A program made the position numbers and the translations under genes. Source: Litorimonas sp964352855 (GTDB lineage Bacteria > Pseudomonadota > Alphaproteobacteria > Caulobacterales > Maricaulaceae). From it: a stretch of DNA of 64,000 nt. Positions 50,361-59,756 of the stretch are shown here, one piece after another; the stretch's first letter is position 1, and every line of letters begins with the position of its first letter. The notes under the pieces are model-generated. The model had not been told where the DNA came from and did not search any database. It worked only from the letters and a program-made list of their open reading frames with translations. The stretch covers positions 20,783 to 84,782 of the forward strand of contig CAYGTR010000009.1 of NCBI GenBank assembly GCA_964352855.1. The letters run 5' to 3'.

Positions 50361-51400
50361 TGATGCGATCTCTCTTATTGGTGTCTTCTGTTTTTGTGCT
50401 CATTGCCTGTAGTAATAATGCAGACATTGAAGTTCCAGCAAATACGCCGGTTATCGAGGTGGAAAATGCCATTGGTGCGGTCGAAATGAAGGTCGATGGA
50501 ATCATCCTAGCCGAAGCAAAAGTTGAAAACCTAGGGGGTAATTTTGGTTGGTCAGAAGGGCCTGTTTGGATTGCCGAAGAGAGCCGTGTTTTATTTACTG
50601 ATGTACCGGGTAATACGATTTGGAGCCATAAGGACGGCGAAGGTCTGACGGAATATCTCAAACCCTCTGGCCATATTGATCCTGTTCCTGCGCATATTAG
50701 TTCAGCCGGTGCCAACGGCCTTATCCGCTTGAACGACGACGAAATCATATTGCCGGATCATGGTAATCGTGGTCTCTATGCGATGAACCTAGAGACAAAA
50801 CAAAAACGGCTGATTGTCGATAAGTTCCAAGGCAAGCAATTTAACAGCCCGAACGATGCTGTTCTTCATAAAACTGGAATTCTTTATTTCACGGATCCGC
50901 CTTACGGGCTTAAGGGACAAGACGAGTCTGAATTTAAAGAAATCTCGTTCAACGGTGTCTACGCATTGTCTCCAGAAGGTGAAGTCACGCTTGTTGATGA
51001 TAGCCTGACTCGTCCCAATGGTATTATTCTTTCACCGGATCAAAAGACACTTTATGTTGCCAATTCAGATCCCAAAAATACAATCTGGAAAGCTTATCCT
51101 GTCTCTGCTGATGGTTCGGTTGGAGAAGGGCGCATTCTCTTGGATGCCACCGCCGACCTAACGAATGGCGAAGTCGGCAATGCAGATGGCATGGCGATAG
51201 ACACAGAGGGACGTATCTATGCGACGGGTCCGGGTGGTGTTATCGTAATCTCCCCCGAAGGCGAGCGCCTCGGTCTTATTCGCACAGGCAAGCGTATCGC
51301 AAATGTTACATTTGGCGGGACAGAGGGGAATATCCTTTATATGACATCTCACGATATTTTAGCGCGTGTCCCGACCCTTACCAAAGGCTATGGATTATAA
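50360..51400 (+). CDS. SMP-30/gluconolactonase family lipoprotein
   Basis: A 346-residue beta-propeller lactonase. MMRSLLLVSSVFVLIACSNN is a lipoprotein signal, so it acts outside the cytoplasm. GWSEGPVWIAEESRVLFTDV, SSAGANGLIRLNDDEIILPD, SPNDAVLHKTGILYFTDPPYG and LTRPNGIILSPDQKTLYVAN match SMP-30-type lactonases, with the metal-binding Glu, Asn and Asp in these motifs. It probably opens gluconolactone or another sugar lactone in the periplasm. The ATG overlaps the glk TAA by one base, so it belongs to the glucose operon despite the different compartment. Confidence 0.88.
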   Translation: MMRSLLLVSSVFVLIACSNNADIEVPANTPVIEVENAIGAVEMKVDGIILAEAKVENLGGNFGWSEGPVWIAEESRVLFTDVPGNTIWSHKDGEGLTEYLKPSGHIDPVPAHISSAGANGLIRLNDDEIILPDHGNRGLYAMNLETKQKRLIVDKFQGKQFNSPNDAVLHKTGILYFTDPPYGLKGQDESEFKEISFNGVYALSPEGEVTLVDDSLTRPNGIILSPDQKTLYVANSDPKNTIWKAYPVSADGSVGEGRILLDATADLTNGEVGNADGMAIDTEGRIYATGPGGVIVISPEGERLGLIRTGKRIANVTFGGTEGNILYMTSHDILARVPTLTKGYGL

Positions 51401-51452
51401 GCTGTCACTTCCTGATTTTATGAACGTATAAGCTCTATAATAGGAGCTATTA

Positions 51453-51791
51453 ATGAGACGCCGCATCGCATCTGTTTTGATTGCCGCCATTGTGGCTATG
51501 ATGGGGGTTTTCCAACAATTACAGGGGTTTGCTATGGCACCTGAGACCCTACCTAAGCCCACAGATCAAGATATACGCATCTATAATACAGAGACTTACC
51601 CCACGGTCAGTCGGCGTTTCAGTGGGCGAGGAGCCTTCAAAAACCTTGCAAAACATGAAAATAAATTGCGAAGTTGGGTGGACGCAAACAATTTACAGAT
51701 TTCGGGCGAGCCGGAATATCCGTTTTATAACCCTCCTTTTTTGCCGCCGATGTTTAGACGGAATAAAGTACACTTTCGGATTGTTGACTAG
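51453..51791 (+). CDS. Small exported protein, unknown
   Basis: A 112-residue protein with AGGAG before its ATG and an N-terminal signal or anchor (RRRIASVLIAAIVAMMGVFQ). The mature part is basic and aromatic (YPTVSRRFSGRGAFKNLAKH; FYNPPFLPPMFRRNKVHF). The C-terminal YPFYNPPFLPP stretch resembles heme-binding SOUL-type ends, which often read as PPFTPPFLRRNEV; only the end of that family could be present here, so this is a weak resemblance. Its stop overlaps that of the convergent ABC transporter gene. Confidence 0.6.
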   Translation: MRRRIASVLIAAIVAMMGVFQQLQGFAMAPETLPKPTDQDIRIYNTETYPTVSRRFSGRGAFKNLAKHENKLRSWVDANNLQISGEPEYPFYNPPFLPPMFRRNKVHFRIVD

Positions 51792-53668
51792 TTTGACGTA
51801 AATTGCAAAGCGGCAAGCCGGGCATAGAGACCGTCCTGCTTAACAAGACTATCATGTGTGCCCGTTTCTACGATACGGCCTTCATCCATCACGATAATGC
51901 GGTCAGCCTTTAATACAGTGGCAAGGCGATGGGCGATCACCAGAGTGGTTTTGGTTTGAGACATTTCCTCAAAAGCTGTCTGTACGGCCCGCTCACTTTC
52001 TGCGTCTAGAGCGCTTGTTGCTTCATCCAATAAAAGAATAGGGGCATCGCGTAATATGGCGCGTGCGATGGCAATACGCTGTCTTTGTCCACCTGATAAT
52101 GTGACGGCGCTTTCACCCAAATCGGTGTCATAGCCTTCGGGTAGCTTGGCAATAAAGTCATGCGCATAGGCGGCTTTTGCAGCTGCGATCACATCGTTGT
52201 CTGTGGCGCCTTCGCGACCATAACGGATATTGTCGAGGGCAGAACCCGAAAAAAGCGGTGTGTTTTGTTGTACAATTGCAAAATGTTGACGCAAGACCTG
52301 TGGGGTGAGCTCGCGAATAGAGACACCATCGAGCGAGATGTCTCCTGATTGAACATCGTAAAATCGCAAAAGGAGTTGGAATATTGTCGACTTACCTGCG
52401 CCTGAGGGCCCGACAAGGGCAATTGTTTCACCGGATTTCACCTCAAAGCTCACATCTTGCAGGGCTTGTTCAGTTGGACGAGATGGATAGTTAAAGCTCA
52501 CATTTTCAAAGGCCAAATTACCAGATGCTAGAGGTAAATCTTTGGGGTTTATAGGAGCGATGATTTCAGCTTCTTCGGTTAGTAGCGCCATAACGCGTTC
52601 CGTTGCGCCTGACGCGCGGAGTAATTCGGTCCATGTTCCCGTGAGGAACCCGACATTAGAAACGGCAGAAACGGCCAAGAGGATGAATTGTGTAATGGAT
52701 CCGCCCGACAGCCCTGAGTCCGATCGAGATACAAGTTGTGCACCATACCAGAGGACACCCACCATACCCGTTAAACCCAATCCAAAGATAATAAGTGTCA
52801 TAATGGAGCGAACAAAGATGCGCTTTTTGTTCGCGTTAAAGGTATCTTCTACGGCTTCATCAAACATATCGCGTTCAAAAGCTTCACGCGTAAAGGCTTG
52901 GACTGTTGCAATAGCGCCGATACTTTCGCCTGCGCGTCCTGAGGCTAAGGCGAGTTGGTTTTGGCTTGAAATGGAAAGCTTACGAATAGAGCGACCAATG
53001 AGGATAGCAGGTAGTAAAATCGCGGGACCTATCAACAAAACCATAAGCGTGAGCTGCCAGCTGACGAAAAACATCCAAATGAGGGCACCTAAGGTCACGA
53101 CGATGGATCGGAGTGCAAAGGAGACAGATGATCCAATAACAGTTTCAATTAAGGTCGTATCTGTTGTTAAGCGCGATAAGACTTCGCCAGTTCTGAGTTT
53201 TTCAAAAAACTTCAGGTCAAGCGCAGTCAGTTTGGCATAAACGGCTTTGCGCAGGTCTGCGATAACGCGTTGGCCCAAAATGCTGATGAAGTAAAAGCGC
53301 ATAGCGCTAAAAATGGCGAGCGCTAAGACAATGAGAATTGCAAACCCAAAATAAGGTGCCAGATTACTCGGGTCGCCGCCACCTAAAGCGTAGTTTGCAC
53401 AATAGTCGAGCGGTTCACCGTCTCCGATAAAGCCACAATCGACAACAACTTTAGCCGCCAATGTCATTGCAAGGTTAAGGCCTGCGGCGATGATCAATGA
53501 AACAAAGAAAATTGTCAGCGTAAAGGGATAGCGCACAATGAAGGGCCAAAGTTCCCGCAATGGTTTAACGCTTTTGGCTTTTCCGCGCTTATTCTTATCT
53601 TCTTCGATTTGAGCGACGAGTGCTGCGCCGCCACTGCGAGAGATATCAATTTCAGCTTTGTCCGACAC
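51788..53668 (-). CDS. ABC exporter, fused membrane and ATPase domains
   Basis: A 626-residue half-transporter of the MsbA/lipid exporter type. The N-terminal half has six predicted helices (YPFTLTIFFVSLIIAAGLNL first), with AVYAKLTALDLKFFEKLRTG at the coupling region. The ATPase has Walker A GPSGAGKST, Q-loop IVQQNTPLFSG, signature LSGGQRQRIAIARA, Walker B ILLLDEATSALD and the switch His in VIAHRLAT. It would act as a homodimer in the inner membrane; the substrate is unknown. It converges on the small exported protein gene and is divergent from recQ. Confidence 0.92.
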   Translation of the reverse strand: MSDKAEIDISRSGGAALVAQIEEDKNKRGKAKSVKPLRELWPFIVRYPFTLTIFFVSLIIAAGLNLAMTLAAKVVVDCGFIGDGEPLDYCANYALGGGDPSNLAPYFGFAILIVLALAIFSAMRFYFISILGQRVIADLRKAVYAKLTALDLKFFEKLRTGEVLSRLTTDTTLIETVIGSSVSFALRSIVVTLGALIWMFFVSWQLTLMVLLIGPAILLPAILIGRSIRKLSISSQNQLALASGRAGESIGAIATVQAFTREAFERDMFDEAVEDTFNANKKRIFVRSIMTLIIFGLGLTGMVGVLWYGAQLVSRSDSGLSGGSITQFILLAVSAVSNVGFLTGTWTELLRASGATERVMALLTEEAEIIAPINPKDLPLASGNLAFENVSFNYPSRPTEQALQDVSFEVKSGETIALVGPSGAGKSTIFQLLLRFYDVQSGDISLDGVSIRELTPQVLRQHFAIVQQNTPLFSGSALDNIRYGREGATDNDVIAAAKAAYAHDFIAKLPEGYDTDLGESAVTLSGGQRQRIAIARAILRDAPILLLDEATSALDAESERAVQTAFEEMSQTKTTLVIAHRLATVLKADRIIVMDEGRIVETGTHDSLVKQDGLYARLAALQFTSN

Positions 53669-53796
53669 TACAGCCCAGGCTCCTTTAGTAATCTCAACGC
53701 TTTAGCGTTTCGAGAGCTTATAGGCGAGGGATAAATGCGCATAACTTCATTGCAGTTAAGTCTTGTAAGACGGTCTTAAAAATCTATCACCTCACT

Positions 53797-55590
53797 ATGT
53801 CGACTCCTCGCCATATCTTAAAAACTCAATTTGGGTTTGACGCCTTCCGTCCGGGACAGGAAGATATTATTGAAGGGATATTAGCAGGTGAGGCTGTGTT
53901 AGCTGTTATGCCGACTGGGGCAGGTAAGTCGCTTTGCTATCAGGTGCCGTCACAAATTCTTGATGGCCCGACGATTGTGGTCTCACCCTTAGTGGCGCTT
54001 ATGGATAATCAGGTCGCCGGTCTGCGCGCGAACGGGATTGTCGCCTCATGCCTCCATTCAGGGCAAAGCCGTGACGAAAATGTTGCGCAATGGAGAGCCG
54101 TAACATCAGGGCGTAGCAAGATACTTTATGTGTCCCCCGAACGCCTGATGACTGAGCGTATGCTCTCGGCCATGAGGGCGCTGAACCCTGCGCTTTTTGT
54201 GGTTGATGAAGCGCATTGTGTCTCCAAATGGGGCCCTGCCTTCCGTCCTGAATATGCAGATCTGACACGCCTTCATCAGATGTTTCCGGAGAGTAATTTT
54301 GCTGCCTTCACGGCGACGGCTGATGATGCGACGCGTGTGGATATTGCCCAACAATTATTTGACGGAAACGGTAAGATTATCGTCCACGGATTTGATCGTC
54401 CGAATTTATCTTTGGCCGTTATGCCTGTTGATAATCGCCCGCGCCAATTAAATAATCTTTTGATATCACAAAAAGGAAACTCCGGTATCGTTTATTGTCT
54501 TTCTCGAAAGAATACAGAGGCTTATGCGAGTTCTTTAAATGATGCGGGATATAAGGCCTTATCTTATCATGCCGGCATGAGTTCTGAGGATCGTTATGAA
54601 AACCTCGAACGGTTTATGGCCGAACCTGGCGTGATTATGGTGGCGACCATCGCTTTTGGCATGGGGATTGATAAGCCCGATATCCGCTTTGTGTATCATG
54701 TAAATCTGCCGTCTTCGATGGAGGCTTATTATCAAGAAATCGGGCGTGCGGGTCGCGATGGGCAACCTGCTGAAACGGCGCTTTTATTTGGCTTGGACGA
54801 TATCCGTATGAGACGCCAGTTCATCCAAAATGACGGCAGTGAGCGCGACCATCAAATGCGGGAGTTCAAACGTCTGGATGCTTTGATTGGCTATTGTGAA
54901 ACCAGTAAATGCCGCAAGCAGGCTCTCCTAAATTATTTTGGCGAGACGGTGCCACCCTGCGGAAATTGCGATAATTGCTTAAATCCACCGCAACAAGTCG
55001 ATGCCACCAAAGCGGCCAGAGCGATCTTTGACTCGATTGCTGAAACGGGCCAACGCTTCGGTGCATCGCATATTGTCTCCGTCGCGCGGGGCGAAGATAC
55101 AGACCGTATTCAGCAATTTAATCATCACACTTTGGGGGCCTTTGGTGCAGCGAAGGACATCGGTAAAGCCTTCCTGCAGGCGCTTATTCGTCAAGCTGTC
55201 GCGCGGGGTCTCTTAGGCATGGATATATCGCGTTACGGCGCACTCACACTTTCCCCAGAAGCAAATATCATTCGTGACGGCCAAGGTGATTTTATGATGC
55301 GTCCACCAATCAAGTCAGCCGGAAAAGCCGAACGTAGAGCCCAAGCGTTAAAACAAGTGGACATGTCTGACAGCGATCAGGGTCTATTGATCAAGTTAAA
55401 AGCTTTGCGCTCAGACTTTGCGCGGTCTTTAGGTAAGCCTGCCTTTGTCGTTTTTTCCGATGCAACGCTCATGGATATGGTCGCGAAGAAACCTAAGACA
55501 CGAGATGACATGCTCAATGTCTCTGGCGTGGGGGAAACAAAATATATGCGGTTTGGCGAAGCCTTTTTGGATATAACCGCGGACGCTTAA
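53797..55590 (+). CDS. recQ: ATP-dependent DNA helicase RecQ
   Basis: A 597-residue 3'-5' helicase for recombination and replication repair. Motif 0 FGFDAFRPGQEDII, Walker A MPTGAGKS (residues 38-45), FVVDEAHCVSKWG, FTATADDATRVDI, SYHAGMSSEDRYENLERFMA and QEIGRAGRDGQPAE give a complete SF2 core. The zinc-binding region has CRKQALLNYFGETVPPCGNC with the final CGNCDNC, then the RQC winged helix, and the HRDC domain (LIKLKALRSDFARSLGKPAF). It is a single gene, divergent from the ABC exporter across 128 bases. Confidence 0.95.
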   Translation: MSTPRHILKTQFGFDAFRPGQEDIIEGILAGEAVLAVMPTGAGKSLCYQVPSQILDGPTIVVSPLVALMDNQVAGLRANGIVASCLHSGQSRDENVAQWRAVTSGRSKILYVSPERLMTERMLSAMRALNPALFVVDEAHCVSKWGPAFRPEYADLTRLHQMFPESNFAAFTATADDATRVDIAQQLFDGNGKIIVHGFDRPNLSLAVMPVDNRPRQLNNLLISQKGNSGIVYCLSRKNTEAYASSLNDAGYKALSYHAGMSSEDRYENLERFMAEPGVIMVATIAFGMGIDKPDIRFVYHVNLPSSMEAYYQEIGRAGRDGQPAETALLFGLDDIRMRRQFIQNDGSERDHQMREFKRLDALIGYCETSKCRKQALLNYFGETVPPCGNCDNCLNPPQQVDATKAARAIFDSIAETGQRFGASHIVSVARGEDTDRIQQFNHHTLGAFGAAKDIGKAFLQALIRQAVARGLLGMDISRYGALTLSPEANIIRDGQGDFMMRPPIKSAGKAERRAQALKQVDMSDSDQGLLIKLKALRSDFARSLGKPAFVVFSDATLMDMVAKKPKTRDDMLNVSGVGETKYMRFGEAFLDITADA

Positions 55591-55611
55591 CGCGCTCACG
55601 TGAACGAATTA

Positions 55612-56118
55612 CTCTGTATGTCTTTATCGACTAGTACTGCCGCCGTGATTTGCCCGTAAATATTCACACAACTTCGCATCATGTCGGATATTCTATCCAC
55701 ACCAAGAATAAGAGCGAGTCCAGTCACGGGGACGCCGATGGCGTCTAGGGCGGGGCCATCGTCACTACCCCCGATGACGGCACAGGGGCCGCAGTCAAAG
55801 ACACAAGAAATGTTGCAAACACAATGGCGCCTGCTGCGCGTAAGGCGATCGGGACATTATAAACATGGAAAAGATAATGGCCGCGCCTTGGACTAAACCC
55901 CACCCCAGTTTCGTGGGTCGCCTAAGCGGGCAATGCTCACAAATATAACGGAGATGACCAAAGGTATGACAACCATTTTAACGGCGTTGATAAATATTTT
56001 ACACCAGAGGTGCTGACTCTCTTGCGATCGTTTTTAAGAGTTCGTTATCTGTCATCGCCGCGCTGAGACCAATCGTGAGCCCCAGAAGAAGTCCAATTGT
56101 GATAAGCTTATTCAGCAT
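55612..56118 (-). pseudogene. Decayed dicarboxylate/amino acid:cation symporter
   Basis: On the minus strand the stretch encodes, in broken frames, MLNKLITIGLLLGLTIGLSA at the start (56118), then after a stop and shift INAVKMVVIPLVISVIFVSI, and near the end IGVPVTGLALILGVDRISDM followed by VNIYGQITAAV. These are the start, middle and end segments of the DAACS (GltP/DctA-like) sodium symporters. The whole remnant is about 500 bases where about 1200 are expected, so large internal deletions plus frameshifts have destroyed it. No intact gene lies between recQ and gcrA. Confidence 0.8.
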
Positions 56119-56172
56119 TTAATCGCCCCAAGTCAAAAGTCTCGACTGGAGCCATTGGGTAGGCCTTATAAA

Positions 56173-56197
56173 AAAAGCGCCTCATGCGGGCGCTTTT
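56173..56197 (-). terminator. Rho-independent terminator of gcrA
   Basis: AAAAGCGCC (56173-56181) and GGCGCTTTT (56189-56197) form a nine-base stem, with A-runs that become T-runs on the minus strand. It begins 21 bases after the gcrA stop. Confidence 0.85.
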
Positions 56198-56217
56198 CTT
56201 GAACATATACGTCGTTT

Positions 56218-56757
56218 CTACTGTAAACGCTTGCGTGATGTTGGGGAGGGGCCAAGCGCTTTGGTGTTGCTAGAGGCACCGCGGCGTCGGCTAGGCTGAT
56301 AGGCAACGCGGGAATGGGCGATGCAATAAGGCTCATCCGGATCTGTCTTGCGACCGCAGAAACGGAAATCAGATGTTGACGGGTCGCCAATCGGCCATTT
56401 GCACATATGGTCTGTAATCGTTAGAATAGTCGCAAATTCGCCATTGGACATTTTCTTGGCTTCCAGAGGCGGGGGTGCCGGGACAGACGCAGCGGCGACA
56501 ACCTGCTCTGGTGTGCGCGGTGCAGAAGGTGCGCGCGGTGTTCGTGGCTTGGGTGCCACAGAAGGAGACGCAGCTTTGGCGGTCGTCTTTTGCTTTGGCC
56601 GAGAGGGTTTCGCACGACCTGAAAGGCCAAGACGGTGAACCTTACCGATGACGGCATTACGTGTGACTTCGCCAAGCTCTTTGGCGATTTGACTTGCCGA
56701 TAAGCCTTCGGCCCATAATTTCGTTAATGTTGCGACGCGGTCTTCTGTCCAAGCCAT
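56218..56757 (-). CDS. gcrA: Cell-cycle regulator GcrA
   Basis: A 179-residue global regulator specific to Alphaproteobacteria that binds methylated GANTC promoters with sigma-70. The N-terminal helix-turn-helix is WTEDRVATLTKLWAEGLSAS and EVTRNAVIGKVHRLGLSGRA; a Pro/Ala/Lys-rich linker follows; the C-terminal zinc-like domain has CKWPIGDPSTSDFRFCGRKT and PYCIAHSRVAYQ with its cysteines and histidine. The ATG at 56757 has AAGGAC in front; an upstream Met at 56790 is not supported. It supports assignment to the Caulobacterales/Rhizobiales side of the class. Confidence 0.95.
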   Translation of the reverse strand: MAWTEDRVATLTKLWAEGLSASQIAKELGEVTRNAVIGKVHRLGLSGRAKPSRPKQKTTAKAASPSVAPKPRTPRAPSAPRTPEQVVAAASVPAPPPLEAKKMSNGEFATILTITDHMCKWPIGDPSTSDFRFCGRKTDPDEPYCIAHSRVAYQPSRRRGASSNTKALGPSPTSRKRLQ

Positions 56758-56984
56758 GTGTATGTCCTTCAAAACCATATTTGCGGCCAAAAAGCCGTGA
56801 ATACTACATATTGTGTGTTTTAGAGAGGTAAACCCATCTCATCCCCAATATAAGGTAGCCCTAACAGATAGAACCTCAACCCAAAGAGCACAGTTCTCCA
56901 CAAGTAATGACGCGAAGAGATGAGATAAGCTGTGGATGAGATTCGGGAGTGCAGAAACCCAAAAGCGTAAAATGTTCTGTAAGC

Positions 56985-58613
56985 CTATTGGGCGGTAGCT
57001 AACTCGGTTTTACGAGGAATATCACCGACAAGGTAACTACTGATCACAGGTTCAAAGTTTCGTAGCCGAACAATCCGTAACTTATCTTCACGCGTTTTAA
57101 TGCCGAACTCTTCCAGATTGTTATTGGTCTTTTCAACCCATTCTATATTGCCGGCTTTTTTTGCGCAGGCCCCAACAATTAAATTCGACACAACTGAGTA
57201 TTTTGAATAGCTTTTCAAACAAGTTTCGAAACTGTTCTCTGGTGTGTTGTGCATAAGTGCATAAGCGGCATCAATCACATAAATGGAATCGTCCCGATCT
57301 TTTAAAAGTCGCTTGACTTGGTCTGAAATAGATTTTGCTTTGTCCCAGTCTCCGAGATTGAAACCATAATGAATTGCGGCTGACATCATGACAATCGCGT
57401 GCGCATTATATTTCGCTTCAGCGATAGACAGTATGTTTCCAAGTTCGCCCACAATATAATCTTCTTTCTGGGCTTCATATGACATTCTGGCCATGATCAT
57501 CTCGGCACTATTAACCCAGTCATCCCCCACATGACCGAAAATTGAAATGGCTGCTTTTAGAGGGGCTTCGCTTGTTATTTCCCGCTTTGCCCGCACCTGT
57601 TCAAGATAACCTGCTGCTAGGCCGCCATAATTATCTAGTGGTGCCAAGCCAGAGTTTATTGATATCTCAAGACAGTCCAATGCGCTCTCATAATCTTCCG
57701 CCTTGTCAGAGTCGAAGGAGTCATACATTTGAATCAAGCATCTGAAATTATCGCGAGCGACCTCTGAACCCCACTCTTTCGTCAGCGCTTTTCGGGCAAT
57801 CGTACCATAGGGCTTTACAACTTCATTTACCGATTTAACGATGTCGAAATAGAGGTCTTCCGTCGGTCCGTTAAGAGGCCTTGAAATCTGGTCGAAACTA
57901 ATTTGTGATGTCGGGTAGTTTGAAGACAGGCTTAGGCTGACATTGAGATCTGTTGAGTTTTCTAAAACTAAATACTCAAGCGTAAAGGAAGGGGCATAGG
58001 CTCCGTCGCAGTTTGTGGGCTGTTCTATATAATTGAGACTCGTATGCTGAGAGAGTGTTGAGCGAATGGCGCGATCAGTATATTTTTGCATATCTGAGTT
58101 TGTCCCTATGTTCTCAGTAAAAACATTAGGGCGATTAGTTGCGCATTGGCTTGGCGTATTCCCTGTAATCATCATTCGAAAGATTGTAGGTGTGGCTAAG
58201 CCTGCAATGAATAGGGCGCCGCCTATAATTGAGAAAAAGGCAAATTTCTTTGCTCTTGTCTTTGGCGCACCAATTTTTGGAACGACTTTTTTCTCTTGTA
58301 CAATTATTTGATAGCTTGCACGAGGAATCTGTAAGTCATAATTCGAGGGCGTGGCGTTATAATTTTTCAAATTAGACCGCAATCTGTGCATCTCGACGCG
58401 GACAATACTGTCAGTCGTTGGGTCGAAGTCCTCAGAACGGTCCAATATATCTACAGCGATCATATATTGGGAGATCGCTAAGTGTCTCTGATTGAGCGAC
58501 TCAGTCAGTAAAAATTCAAAGAGTTTCATCTGACGCTGTGACTGTCCAAGACAGCCTGAAGCCCTTACATCTTCAATTATGGTCTCAGCATCAAATATAT
58601 TTCCATGTATCAT
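56985..58613 (-). CDS. Membrane-bound winged-helix regulator with helical C-terminal domain
   Basis: A 542-residue protein. Residues 1-100 form an OmpR/ToxR-type winged helix (QMKLFEFLLTESLNQRHLA; DFDPTTDSIVRVEMHRLRSN; PRASYQIIV). One transmembrane helix lies near residues 127-147 (FFSIIGGALFIAGLATPTIF). The remaining 390 residues are probably periplasmic and helical, with TPR-like parts (ESALDCLEISINSGLAPLDN). This architecture is common in Caulobacterales-type one-component regulators, related to the CadC/ToxR design and to TPR adenylate cyclase N-termini. The signal and targets are unknown. The 227 bases to gcrA hold only promoter sequence. Confidence 0.75.
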   Translation of the reverse strand: MIHGNIFDAETIIEDVRASGCLGQSQRQMKLFEFLLTESLNQRHLAISQYMIAVDILDRSEDFDPTTDSIVRVEMHRLRSNLKNYNATPSNYDLQIPRASYQIIVQEKKVVPKIGAPKTRAKKFAFFSIIGGALFIAGLATPTIFRMMITGNTPSQCATNRPNVFTENIGTNSDMQKYTDRAIRSTLSQHTSLNYIEQPTNCDGAYAPSFTLEYLVLENSTDLNVSLSLSSNYPTSQISFDQISRPLNGPTEDLYFDIVKSVNEVVKPYGTIARKALTKEWGSEVARDNFRCLIQMYDSFDSDKAEDYESALDCLEISINSGLAPLDNYGGLAAGYLEQVRAKREITSEAPLKAAISIFGHVGDDWVNSAEMIMARMSYEAQKEDYIVGELGNILSIAEAKYNAHAIVMMSAAIHYGFNLGDWDKAKSISDQVKRLLKDRDDSIYVIDAAYALMHNTPENSFETCLKSYSKYSVVSNLIVGACAKKAGNIEWVEKTNNNLEEFGIKTREDKLRIVRLRNFEPVISSYLVGDIPRKTELATAQ

Positions 58614-58731
58614 AATTTACCTTCAACCATACGAACATACTGATATATTTCAGAAAAAATAGAAGTTTTAACAAATTTGTAACAAATTTAGACGCGTTCG
58701 AACTTCAATTACAGAAACCAGCTGTCACTTT

Positions 58732-58861
58732 AGAATTTGAATTTGGGAGGCATAGTTTTCGAATTGTGTAGACCTTAAAACGCTTGAGACTTAAAGCTTG
58801 TTCTGGCCAGTGCCCCGGCCAAACAGATTATAAAAAGTCAACACTCCCAAATTCAAATTCT
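58732..58861. repeat. 130-bp element with 18-bp perfect inverted repeats
   Basis: AGAATTTGAATTTGGGAG (58732-58749) is exactly complementary to CTCCCAAATTCAAATTCT (58844-58861). The 94 bases between contain an internal GC hairpin (TGGCCAG and CCGGCCA near 58805-58821) and no gene. It lies in the 315-base gap between the winged-helix gene and the ABC-2 permease. It could be a miniature transposable element or a structured RNA. Confidence 0.6.
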
Positions 58862-58928
58862 TTCATGACGCGATATTATCCGAACAATGACGATTGCCGT
58901 CGCCAACGAACAGGCGTAAGCCGTTTTT

Positions 58929-59744
58929 ATGTCTGATATGTCCAACCTTGCTTCTGATGTTACACCGAATGCGCGCCGCTTTGGGGCGGTGAATTGGATG
59001 GGGCTTTGGACGCTTTACAAAAAAGAGTGCAAGCGCTTTTTGAAGATTTGGATTCAAACGCTTTTGGCGCCGATTGTCTCCAACCTGCTTTACATGACGG
59101 TTTTTGTGCTCGCTTTTGCTGCACTACGAGATGACCCGTCAGCATTCATTGCTTTTCTTGCGCCGGGTCTGATTATGCTGGGTATCCTGAATAATGCCTC
59201 AGGCAATAGCTCCTCATCCGTTATGCAGAGCAAATTGATGGGTACAATTAGTGACTTGCTGATGACTCCGCTCGCCTATTACGAAGTCGCATTGGGCTGG
59301 ATTGGCGGCGCAGCGACACGGGGTATTGTGGTCGCGATTTCGACGGGGCTGGCGCTCTCCTTTTTTGCGCCTCTTATCCCTTTGCATGTTTGGGCGATTG
59401 TCTTCTTCGCCGTCTCAGCGGCCCTCATGATGGGCATGGTAGGAGTCTTAACAGGCATGTGGGCTGAGAAGTTTGACCAACTGGCCGTCGTCAATCAATT
59501 TGTGATTTTACCGCTCTCATTTTTGTCAGGTACCTTTTACAAAATAGACGTGTTGCCGGAAACGTTCCAAAATCTCATCCAATTTAACCCGCTCTTTTAC
59601 CTGATTGATGGATTTCGTTACGGATTTCTAGGAGAGGCCGACAGCAATATCATGATAGGTGTTGCCTTTATCAGCGCCATCAATATTGTCTTGTTCATTG
59701 CCGTCTTGTTGGTGCTTCGCGCAGGCTGGCGGATCAAATCATAA
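58929..59744 (+). CDS. ABC-2 type transporter permease
   Basis: A 271-residue integral membrane protein with six predicted helices. WMGLWTLYKKECKRFLKIWI at the N-terminus, LAPGLIMLGILNNASGNSSS and VNQFVILPLSFLSGTFYKID are typical of the YadH/NodJ-type permeases that export drugs or polysaccharides. No ATPase gene is adjacent: the upstream gene is a regulator on the other strand and the downstream gene is argD. The partner ATPase must be elsewhere. The gap to argD is 12 bases, so the two are co-transcribed, which may be incidental. Confidence 0.85.
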   Translation: MSDMSNLASDVTPNARRFGAVNWMGLWTLYKKECKRFLKIWIQTLLAPIVSNLLYMTVFVLAFAALRDDPSAFIAFLAPGLIMLGILNNASGNSSSSVMQSKLMGTISDLLMTPLAYYEVALGWIGGAATRGIVVAISTGLALSFFAPLIPLHVWAIVFFAVSAALMMGMVGVLTGMWAEKFDQLAVVNQFVILPLSFLSGTFYKIDVLPETFQNLIQFNPLFYLIDGFRYGFLGEADSNIMIGVAFISAINIVLFIAVLLVLRAGWRIKS

Positions 59745-59756
59745 TAAGAGTTTATC

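Noticed and set aside
51529..51801. A 90-codon frame overlapping the small exported protein
   Set aside because: The other frame has the AGGAG ribosome binding site and a signal peptide; this one is its shadow.
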